64,000 bases of DNA, taken from assembly GCA_030762175.1 (NCBI GenBank), contig CM060830.1:48809501-48873500 (forward strand). Reading direction: 5' to 3'. The notes below the pieces were generated by a model, which saw nothing but the letters and a program-made list of their open reading frames with translations, was not told where the DNA came from and did not search any database. Shown piece after piece: positions 55,070-64,000 of this stretch (positions within the stretch are counted from its first letter, which is position 1; each line of letters starts with the position of its first letter). A program made the position numbers and the translations under genes. This stretch comes from Metallyticus violacea (Eukaryota > Arthropoda > Insecta > Mantodea > Metallyticidae).

Positions 55070-56420
55070 CACTGATCTCAAATACATTTTTATTTTTCCA
55101 CTTATAAATGGAGACACTTGTCTCATCGTTTCACAAACTCCGGATACAGCAGCATAAAATTCTCTAGAATACTCGAGGACTTCCCATTTGGAATTTCGCA
55201 ACGTCTCGTTTATCTTGTTGGAAGCATGAGGACATGCGTTTTCATGAGAACAATATGGTTTTAATAAGGGATAATAGTCGCTTCAGTTGAAGTCCTTACG
55301 GGGTTTTCTGAGGATGTTACAGTAGCAGTTGGCATATACGATTTGTCCTTGAGACTGAAATGCAGCAAACGGTATGCCATCCGGACTCCAGTAGACGATG
55401 AGCAACACTTCGCGGCAGATGGTGTCACTTTAAGGTTTTCTCGGGAGGCGATGCAGGATGTTTCCACTGCATTGACGCACCCTTTGTCTCGGGTTGTTAA
55501 TGGTGAACCCAAGACTCATCATCTGAGACAATTTGAACAAGCATAGCGTGTCCTTCATCGTTATAGCGATTGAGATGAGGTAATGCCAAACCCATTCTTT
55601 CCATTTTGTTTTGTGGGGCCAGTATCGTGCACAGACTTTGTGAAAACCTACTCTATCATGCACCATGAGTCAGACCGTGTTGTGTGAGCAACCAACCAAT
55701 AGCAGCGACTAAAGTGGCTATAGTTAACCTTCTGTCTGCTCGGATGGAGTCTTCAATTCGTTGCAAATTTACCTCTATGGCAATTAATTTTGGCTGATAG
55801 GAAGCAGGTGTTCAGAGAACGTCTTTACTCTGTGGTATAAAGCTTGTCATGATTGGCACTTCTCCCTGTAGATTTTTTAATGGTGTTTAATGCCAGTGTT
55901 TGCTACAGAGGCACCACAGGCGGTGACACTGAGGATACATGAAATGAAAGGATTTATTTTAAGGAAGGAAACGCTCCAGGTTTAAGTTTAGGTTACCTCC
56001 CCGGCATTTCCCATTTATGAGGACTGAAAAAAACAACCTGGAAAAAATCTCAGCAAGGGAGCACGGTCCTGGTGGGATTCGAACCCAACACTCCCGCTCA
56101 CTAGTGCGCGACTTAATGACCTCGGCCACCGTGGCCGTAGATGTGAAGTATTTCTTTAAGAAAATTCTATGATTCCATACCCTTTGCCCCCCCCCCTCAA
56201 CAACACAACGGAGCGTTGGTAGAAGATTGTATGCTAACTTAAAAGCACCGCCATCTTACAACTGCTGTTTTGCTATTGTAAACATTGACTGTTTGAATCT
56301 AATTGTCACCGGACTAATGCTACCATCTAGTGGCAATAGCCTCAGGTGCCTCATTCATACATGTAGTACCCCATGTCAATTCGTAAGTTACTTAGCTACC
56401 GAGCCTTGTAGATGGATAGG
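55070..56420 (-). pseudogene. mariner relic with third-Asp region deleted, interrupted by a SINE
   Basis: On the minus strand, 'ATNLQRIEDSIRADRR' (about 55,735-55,780) and 'MVHDRVGFHKVCARY' (about 55,620-55,666) are DNA-binding parts. 'DDESWVHH' (about 55,505-55,530) holds the first catalytic Asp, and 'TPSAAKCCSS' follows the 'PSAGK' position. 'IVLMKTHVLMLPTR' stands where 'LLHDNARPHT' is expected. 'INETLRNSKWEVLEYS' is joined directly to 'REFYAAVSGVCETMRQ', so the third-Asp block is missing. The 5' flank (56,260-56,400) matches 21.78-21.93 kb. Confidence 0.8.
55874..56136 (-). mobile_element. tRNA-derived SINE (family A) inside the mariner relic
   Basis: Tail 'GTGTTTAATGCCAGTGTTTG' on the left, antisense B box 'GGGATTCGAACCC' and antisense head 'CTCGGCCACCGTGGCC' on the right. 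Flanked by GTAGAT at 55,868-55,873 and 56,137-56,142, inside mariner sequence. Confidence 0.9.
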
Positions 56421-58280
56421 ACGCACTGGACTTGTTACATGGCTACCCTGCTTACCTGACATTAAATCTCCTGATGTCTTTTAATGGAAATATGTGAAAC
56501 AAAAGTCATGTTCTGTAAACGAATTAGTAAGTGTCCAGATGCTAACATAACCTCAATAAAATGATGAATAGAAAAGGTTTACGACATTATTATTTATTTT
56601 TATCTACTATATTTGTCTCGTTTCAAATATTACAAAATGTCTAAAGAAAAACATTTAATAAAATTTGTTTAATTTTGTTTGGTCCATCAAATCATCTCAA
56701 AGTTTTACTATTGTTCTATTTAAAATCCTCAGAACTTCATAAAACAATCATAAAGGCCTCTTCCTAAAACAAATTTAGTAAAAATCATTTAGTTACATTG
56801 ATTTATTTAACTACGCGCATAAACCTAATTTGCTTACATGTACACAGAATATATCTGTTCGATTTTGTTGGCCTCTATCAGTCTAGAAAACAAAGGCTGG
56901 GCTTCAGCGCTAAACTGGAACAGTCAAACATTTCCTATGCCGTTTCTTCGTATTTTTGTCTCAGAATTCTCCACAGAACCTTAGAGTTTCTTTAGATGAT
57001 GGATGAACCAAATCAGTTTTTTTTTTCCCCCTTTATGACGAAGCTAACATATTCTTTTCAGGGTACATTTCATCTCTTGGTCTCATTTTACATTCTCTCT
57101 GCTCTAGTTTTACCTTCCCAAAAGGGTCCTAGTACACAATCTATCTTTCTATCCGCTTACAGTAGATACAGATATGTTTACGTTTCCTTTGATCTTATTC
57201 CTCTTTCGCGAAACAGAATGTAAGATGCCGGCCAGTCTTCTGCATTATACATTCCATTACCGGCAAAGGCGGACGTATGATCGATTGCGATTATTAAAAC
57301 AAAAACAAAACAAAAAAACTTTAATTGTAAAGTGTTACGGATACCATTATACATATATATAAAAGATGGTATCCGTAACACTTTCTCAGTAATCAGGCAT
57401 ATTGTCGATTTTTAAATCAGTTGCTGAATTTCCCAACCCTTACAGTGTAATGTGGGTTGCCTATTCCGAAAAATTATACCGCGATTCTGGGACATTATGT
57501 ATAGTACAACTTGGTGCGTGTATTTTAAAAACCGTAGTAATCATTGTACAGTACTATTAATATAAATTAAAAACTTAAAAATGTCTCTCAATGTATTGCT
57601 GGGAAAATATCTGACCCGTGACAGAAAAGCCTTTGGACCACACTAAATTATTTGGACCACAATATTATAAATTATTGATATATTACTTGTATATTTCCCT
57701 CGTATATTTACTTGAAGTACTTAAGCTCATTATTAATGTAGAACAAGTCAACTATAGCACAATTATTTTCAAACACGGCCTGCCAACTCGCGATTGACAC
57801 GTGAACCAAAGACACAAGGAAACAGTAAAGAAATGTCTTTTCTTAGTCCCGTAATGAATTGTCGAGTTTTGCCCTCCTGCGGACGTTCTCTTTGGTGCTG
57901 AAGCGACCTTGCACTGGGCTTGCTTTGTTGTTCTTGGGATGCAAACCTCGGCAGTATTCTTATGATTGAAAACATAGTCAAATAGGTCGAGGGAGGCCTG
58001 AGTTTAATCTTGCTATTCCTCGCTCACATACCACTTATTCGCTTATAAACCTACTTTTTCAGATTTTAATAAATGTAACAAAGTATTCCTAGTGAGAGTC
58101 GGTAAAAATTGCAGCAGGAATGCCCGCTGGACCACTCTAATGTAATCATTATCACGTCTAAAGTGCACACATCTCAAAGTGTCACACCAGATTTTATTTT
58201 TGATATGCATATATCAATTTGGACATACAAGACGTAATGGATAAGCTATTGTCATACAGTAAGGTATATCCAAAACAATT
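56421..58280. other. Unassigned AT-rich stretch
   Basis: Holds only the 57.3-kb hairpin and chance frames. Confidence 0.4.
57329..57384. repeat. Perfect 19-bp hairpin
   Basis: AAAGTGTTACGGATACCAT (57,329-57,347) and its exact reverse complement (57,366-57,384) flank an 18-base AT-rich loop. No transposon, U-run or coding sequence explains it. Confidence 0.95.
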
Positions 58281-58284
58281 GCAC

Positions 58285-58515
58285 GCAGATAACTTTCCTA
58301 TAAAACGGTTGCAAAAGAACACTACTGTAGCTAGTATAGCAGCAAACTGACGAGGCCCAGTGTTAAGTATGCATCCGTGCAAACAATGCGAGCAAAGGTT
58401 TTGTACATGTGCAGGTTGTGAAATACCACTTAGCGTTACCGGTTTTAATGCCGGTGAAGAACACAACAATAGAGCGGAGCTGCAAATGCAACTTATTTTC
58501 AGGCAAAGGTTTCCA
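58285..58515. repeat. Interspersed repeat fragment (partner of 13,610-13,855)
   Basis: 'TGCAGGTTGTGAAATACCA', 'GTTACCGGTTTTAATGCCGG' and 'GTGAAGAACACAACAATAGA' match 13.7-13.85 kb. Class unknown. Confidence 0.65.
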
Positions 58516-58794
58516 TAGCTATACCACTAGATAAATGTAAAAATGTATTCTTGCAGAGAAGTGGTAAGGCGGTTAGCAAGAAAATACTCTGGCAATCGCG
58601 TTCCAGAAGAGAAAGGACATCTGAAAAGAAGTATTCCGAACAGATGTGTTCTTAAGGAAGAAAAATTAATTGAGATATATAAATGTCTTTTATAACACAG
58701 GCTAGAGTTTATAATTATTATCCTGTAAAAATGCACATAATTGTATGCTTTCAGTAAAAATATAAATACTAAGTTTATGCGTAACGACTTTATC

Positions 58795-58882
58795 TCCGTT
58801 TTTGCAGCTGCAGTGGCACAGTAAGCAGCCGCGATCAGTCGGCCCGTAACTCAAATAATCTCACTGTAAATTTACTGTTTCT
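58795..58882. repeat. Interspersed repeat fragment (partner of 8,735-8,845)
   Basis: 'CGATCAGTCGGCCCGTAACT' and 'CAAATAATCTCACTGTAAAT' match 8.8 kb. It lies 280 bp after the previous repeat, but the 8.7-kb and 13.7-kb partners are far apart, so the two are separate families or a rearranged large element. Confidence 0.6.
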
Positions 58883-58889
58883 TCTTTTT

Positions 58890-61125
58890 TGGGAGGGGCA
58901 TGACAATGACTAAACATTTTATCAGACTGCAGAAGTAGTTGTCACTGACATCGTAGGACTGTTATAAACAATGTGCATGCTGTGGAAACTAAAATATTAT
59001 GGGTATTTATAGGCCCGTAATCCGAAATAGTAGCTAGTCATAAAAATTGATAGCTACAGGCAATATAAAAACGTATATATTACATCCTTTAATCTTGAAA
59101 TGAATTTTCCTAACAACAATTTGCACAAAATTCTATCTGCAATTATTAGGTAGGGATTTTACATAACATTTTAAAGTGGGAGTGACTGGGAGAGAGAAGG
59201 TGATACGTAAAATGTAATCTGCACAGAATTTAGACATTCTCTTCGTTATATAAATTGATATATTTTTAATTATTTTAAATACATAATTATTTACACTTTC
59301 AAATTTTCAATTGAAAGCTCTTTTTAATTGCACTATTTAGATTCCTAAAGCAGCTTCGATCTTTCATTACTTTACATATTTTAATATTTTCAAATGTATT
59401 TTAAAATGCTATGAAGTTTATTGAGAATTCGTGAACAAATGTTGAAACTAATGCATTATTTGATACACGAATGCATACCTAACAATGATATAATATTTTG
59501 TTCATTACATTGGTGTGAAAAAGCACACGTTTGTTTGAAGAAGCAGGTAATGTTTCTAACATGTTGTATTTCATTATTTAATTTTATTATTCATTTATGA
59601 AACAAAGCATATTGGGGTTGCTATACTTAAAACACTTTTTATGGTTTTAATCAACAATTTGTGTTAAAGTAAATGTATGTGTCATGTATAAAACAGGTGT
59701 GTTGATTTTATTAATGTGATAATGTTAAACATTTGCAATTACAACAAAAATATGTGAGAGCGAACGAAAAGAGAAGAAAGACTATGGCACCCATTCAGTT
59801 GGTGTCACGCGGGTTGTATTTGCTTATTTAGAGAGCGGGCGTTTGGAGACGGGTGGGGGGTATATTTAATTGTTTACAATTAATTGATAATGGTGGCGGC
59901 AACGCAGCTCGGTGATTGTATTGGGATTCACATAAAGCAGCAGAACTGCAGCTGCGCACGCAGGGCTGCGCCCTCGGGCAGAAATCCGCAAAGCACGGCT
60001 GGAAAGTTAGAAGCAAAGCGGAACACAGCGAAGCGTTACAGAACAGTAATTGTCTTGAGCACGGAAGACCCCCGGGCCTGATGCAGCCATCTGACTATTG
60101 CAATGTCCAAGTCAAAGGGCTCACACAGTTCGCTAGCCTTTCGCTCACCCTGTTCTTGTTCAGTCAACGCACACGGTATAGACAAACCTGCAGCTCAACA
60201 CCATCCAGAAACTACCGGAAGTGGACACAAACGTGTTTGTTTACTTCTTTATTTGAAAAACTGGGTACAGATTTGGGTTAAAAGGGAGTTATTTCAGTCT
60301 TGCTTGTACTATTTTGGAGTTTATGACCTCTTTATATGATCGGCTTATTGGCCCGATGCACATGGGAGGGCATTCTTCTAGACAGATTGTCAATCAAAAC
60401 TATAACCACAAAGATTTGAAACAACCAATAGATATAAAGGAACGCACTTACATTTAAACACTTACAAAAGTATTCTATAGGGTTAACGCATTTTAGAAGA
60501 ATGCCTCAATCTTATTCCCTTAAGAAGTCGTTGAATTTGAGTGAAAATTGACCAAAAATTGCATTTTTTATTTTACAAATTTTATCAAATTTCCCATGCA
60601 TTAATCTACAAGTAATTGTTTTCAAATGTACTGCATTATCTTTAAGATATGCATACTTTTCTACTATTTCAATTTCAATTTTAAATATGCCGTACCTTTC
60701 AATATAGTAGAGTATACCTATAGTAATGGTTTATATGAAATTCAGACCGTAGCTTGAGAAATTCAAATTAAAAATTAATCCCTAAATTAAAGTCTTTTAG
60801 TAATTCTTGAGTTATGTAACTATTCGAGAAAGACAAAAAGCAATATTTAAAAATAATTCATTTCTTTGAAGCTGTACTTATGGCCCACCGGGATTTTACT
60901 CGTTTTAACCTTTTATTTTGAATTAATTTGACAGTTTAGTTGGGTTCAAGCGTTTTATTTATTTTGTTTTTATTAAATTAGTTATCGCTAAAATATAAAT
61001 ATAATATATGTTACAAACTTAATCGTAATATTTTATGTATTATAGTTTGTGATGTAGATATCTTGTATATATGTATATATATTACAGTACAATTAGCCTG
61101 TAAATTATATGTCAACTAAAAAAAA
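58890..61125. other. Unassigned stretch with one complex island
   Basis: 59,830-60,200 is GC-rich and complex, with 'ATTTAATTGTTTACAATTAA' then 'GTGGCGGCAACGCAGCTCGG'. It has a 121-codon frame (59,916-60,281) with no known domain. The flanks are very AT-rich. Confidence 0.4.
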
Positions 61126-61129
61126 AGCT

Positions 61130-62320
61130 CTTAGGTGTTTTATTGCGGTAGCTTAGAAAGGCAAGGTCATAAAACTCTATTGGAAGGGGGAAACCTGAGG
61201 ATCAAGTGCTAGGCTACTTTTTAAAATGCCTGATGATGGAGGGTTAATAAACTGAAGGATTTTAAGCTCGATAAGGTCTCTGAACCAGACAGAGTTGCAC
61301 CGTTAGCTCTTTAAACCAGCCAATGCTGGTAAATGTGTTAAAACTTTCAAGAAATAGTGAATGGAACATGGGGCAGGTGAAATTAAACCAGCCAATAGAA
61401 AATGTATGTTTGAACTTTTAAAAATAGACGCTAAAATTGCGCGTGCTTTCGTGTCTCCGTTGGCGTCATTAATATAATGATCACTTGATTTGAATTTAAT
61501 ATATAAGGGAGAGTTGCTCCGGAGGGGCAGGTTGTTCAGTTCTCATTTTCTCGTTGTTCAGTACCCGGTTTTGATGTCCTACACGTACACAGTTAAGCAG
61601 TTTACAAGTTCTAAACGCTTCTATAAGCCAGTTTAAGCGTTACACGCGGCGAGGCATGCAGTTATAAAATATTCACTGCGTCACAAGTAGTTCTAAGTAC
61701 AATGCGCCGCGAAATTCATTCCTCAGTTGCAAGTTTCACACGCGGCAAAAAATCCGCTGTTCGCAGTACTCATCATAAGTTTGACTTTCAGTTCCACGCC
61801 CCGCGGCACTCATCTAAAGTTTCACAAGCCGTAAGTAAGTTTGTATCCGCGTAGCTAATTCTATCATACACAAAAACACCAGAGGACGCGAAAGATTTTG
61901 GACATAATAATGTACCAATGTATATATCATGTCGCATCGCGTGCTTATTTACACTATCGAAATTATCTCCCAGTTCCAATGAGTACAAGGCAACAAAATA
62001 GCACCCTGAGAAGTTGTCATTGAACTGTGGTCAAAAACGCCGAAGCGACCAATAATCAATCTACAAAACACTTCAAAACTGGTATCACAACATGAGGCCC
62101 GCTCAACATGACAACAGATCGCCTCAAGATTGGTGCCCAACCTAGGGCACTTAGCCCAAGCCGACTAAACTGCTTCAAAGTTTGGAGCCCAACGTGGCTG
62201 CCATATTAATCATCTCATAATTTGACTCCCCGATGTGGGGCCATACCAAACCACTGCATCTGATTATGTTTAACTGGTCTTGTTGACTACTTCGGGTAAT
62301 AAAATAATGTCGTGTTGTCG
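61130..62320 (+). mobile_element. LTR-retrotransposon-like end with leader
   Basis: The first ~400 bp match 7,908-8,295. A TATA-like 'AATATATAAGGGAGAG' follows at about 61,498. Then 61,640-61,830 repeats the degenerate motif 'TTTCACACGCGGC' several times. At 62,130-62,250 three primer-binding-site-like strings occur: 'TTGGTGCCCAACCTAGGGC', 'TTGGAGCCCAACGTGGC' and 'TTGACTCCCCGATGTGGGGC'. This order (upstream region, TATA, repeated leader, PBS) is that of a gypsy- or BEL-type LTR element. No gag or pol frame follows within the window. Confidence 0.5.
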
Positions 62321-62970
62321 CCACCACAGTGATCCTACTCGCTAAATACCCTTAACTTCTAGCCATCTATTGATACCGACGCGAAGAAATTATCTAAGTC
62401 CAATCTATCAATTGTTGATTGAGAGGACGTAAAGGATCATATATAAAGCAAGCCCATATTTATGAGTAGGATACGCTAACAATTTATTATATCTATATAT
62501 TTCACATTATAATTACAAAGTTGCATTTTCCTTGGCTGTGGCTTCCCGGAGCGGCCGTGGCGATCACATCCTAGTTCTCTCTCCTTTCTCCTTACTGACT
62601 GACCCCACGCTAATCTGTTTAATGGTCTTTCTTGATTTTACAGCATATCTGTTTCCCAACCCCACTATCTATAGCTAAACAATATGCCGTAATAATGCAT
62701 TAACAATATCCTTTTAACATTGTCAATTCATTATCACTACGTACTGCGCCACAGTATTACATAGCATTTTACTGAAGTTGTTGTAAGCGTATGTCTATAA
62801 AAAACTTCAATACAAACCACTTTTGATATTGATTCAGGCTGGCGCGTTGCGATTTATCACTGGTTGATTATTGGTAATGAACCTAGGGGAAGTAATAATT
62901 CTTATTTTTAAAGAAATATAAAAGTTATGAGATGAAATAATCCAGAATAATTACAATAGTAAAACAGAAG
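62321..62970. other. Unassigned stretch
   Basis: AT-rich after the PBS-like region, with no pol-like frame. Nothing else recognised. Confidence 0.4.
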
Positions 62971-62973
62971 CAG

Positions 62974-63120
62974 ACCACCTCCGTGGTCTAGCGGTAGAGT
63001 TTCCGACCATAATCCTGAGTCCTTGGTTCGAATTTTATTCATGACTACAGACTTACATATAGTATTCATGTCAAACTACAGACGTCCTGAGAAGACCAAT
63101 GCAGTCAAAGCGACAATAAA
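62974..63120 (+). mobile_element. tRNA-like SINE fragment (family E)
   Basis: 'CCTCCGTGGTCTAGCGGTAG' carries an A box, and 'GGTTCGAATTTTATTC' at about 63,026 is a B box followed by non-tRNA sequence ('CGTCCTGAGAAGACCAATGC') and an A-rich end. The acceptor stem is not closed, so it is not a functional tRNA gene. Confidence 0.65.
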
Positions 63121-63124
63121 CAAA

Positions 63125-64000
63125 ACATGAAAAAAATACTGAAGCAGTGTATTCGAAAAGAACGTAATAATAATTCTAAAACAAGTACTTAGTCTAAAAC
63201 TAATAATTAACATCACATTTGCCTAAAACTCGTTTCAATAAAAAATTACTAAGCAGTATATTTATTGCTTACAGAAGTCCTTGTTTCATTCCTGCAGAAC
63301 TGCTCTTCTTGGCAAACATATTGGTGTTTCCAACCGTATGTTCCGATGTTCTACGTTAATCTGAAGAACAACGGAGTCGAACCCGCGTGCTGCAATGCAG
63401 GGAGTGGAGCGAATCGATGTTCTAAAGTCTCAGTATTAGCGATACCACGAAGGGTGTTGTATACGTCACATTATATGGATGGGAAGAGATTACCGTGGTT
63501 ATGGAACAACAGCGACTCTGTTCTATAGCACTGGATAACAGCAAGAGAATGTCTTTTGTTTCTATTCCCTTAACTGGTAGAAACAGATTCTAAAGATTTT
63601 AGCTTTAGTGACTATAAACTTCAAACCAAAGTGGTCAAGGAACACATGTGTAGTAATTTCTAGCAGATGTAGTTTTGGAGCAATTTCAAAAGTTTGGCAA
63701 AAAAAAAAAAACAGGTTTTATTTCCTTCTATTCAAACAAAACCTCCAGAATCGAGATGCCCAAAAAGGAGGACCAGCAGGGGCAATTACCCTTAATGAGA
63801 TTTTAAGTAAATGGTGTTAGATTTCTTACTGTATATGGGGAAAGTTATATAGTATTTGGTGTCTGCTTGTAAAGAACCTAAAATCGGTTTGTTAAGAAGA
63901 ATTTTGCCGCCTAAGAGCAGGGTGGTCAAAGCAGAGCCAAGCAAGAAATTTGCAACCTGTGCCGCTATATTTATATGTGGTGGATAGAAATTTCAGAGTT
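63125..64000. other. Unassigned stretch
   Basis: AT-rich. 63,270-63,540 is less so and has an 87-codon frame with an antisense B-box-like 'GGAGTCGAACCCGCG', possibly a SINE scrap. No gene recognised. Confidence 0.35.

Noticed and set aside
59916..60281. 121-codon open frame in the GC-rich island
   Set aside because: No recognisable domain; overlapping frames of similar length exist in the same island, as expected by chance in GC-rich DNA.
63360..63400. Antisense B-box-like string suggesting a tRNA or SINE on the minus strand
   Set aside because: No matching A box at the right distance and no tail; kept only as a remark.
1..64000. CRISPR array, bacterial operon or phage
   Set aside because: No regularly spaced identical repeats with unique spacers. 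The satellite monomers are diverged and contiguous, and the window is clearly eukaryotic.
1..64000. Host multi-exon gene
   Set aside because: No chain of frames with splice sites and a recognisable protein domain was found outside transposable elements. The window may lie in a long intron, but this cannot be decided from the sequence.

Overview
This 64-kb window is AT-rich nuclear DNA from a eukaryote. It is almost certainly from an arthropod and probably an insect, judged from its mobile elements: at least eight mariner/Tc1-type insertions with TA target sites, several tRNA-derived SINE families, non-LTR and LTR retrotransposon fragments, and long microsatellites. I found no host protein-coding gene, rRNA gene or functional tRNA gene that I can support. 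Every protein similarity I recognise belongs to a transposase or a reverse transcriptase, and all copies are broken by frameshifts, stops or deletions. The species cannot be named from the sequence alone.

Layout. 1-5,480 is a locally duplicated block built from three arrays of a diverged satellite of about 142 bp, with duplicated linker segments and one SINE. 6,850-8,840 holds a tRNA-Arg-like SINE, an LTR-like repeat and a SINE carrying a (GGAA)n expansion. 10,428-11,965 is a decayed element of the DD41D type with clear terminal repeats, followed by a mariner at 12,208-13,427. 15,100-16,420 is a pile of transposase, non-LTR and terminal-repeat pieces. 18,608-19,942 is a near-complete mariner on the minus strand, with another mariner remnant at 21.4-21.9 kb and an internally deleted DD41D element at 22,648-23,547. 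26.3-27.2 kb is a transposase interrupted by a SINE with a perfect 14-bp target-site duplication. 28,258-29,465 and 29,971-31,258 are two more mariners, with a mariner scrap at 32.2-32.5 kb.

36.4-38.8 kb is a Mutator-like (MULE) transposase relic into which a SINE and a TA-target transposon with long inverted repeats have both inserted. A SINE with target-site duplication lies at 39.6 kb and a deletion-derivative mariner at 41.9-42.7 kb. 44.3-45.6 kb has a DD41D-type scrap followed by reverse transcriptase remnants. A full-length mariner lies at 47,998-49,264 and the best-preserved element, a DD41D transposon, at 52,633-54,039. 54.7-56.4 kb is a mariner relic flanked and interrupted by SINEs. 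61.1-62.3 kb resembles an LTR and leader region with three primer-binding-site-like motifs.

How the parts fit together: most of the window can be read as layers of insertion. Older mariner, MULE and DDE copies are interrupted by younger SINEs. Four elements keep both terminal inverted repeats but have lost the middle of the transposase, the usual first step towards non-autonomous (MITE-like) families. The least explained structures are the satellite block at the start, a perfect 19-bp hairpin at 57.3 kb, a 16-bp hairpin at 50.7 kb, and three islands of higher complexity (40.6, 46.0 and 59.9 kb) that could be conserved non-coding DNA.
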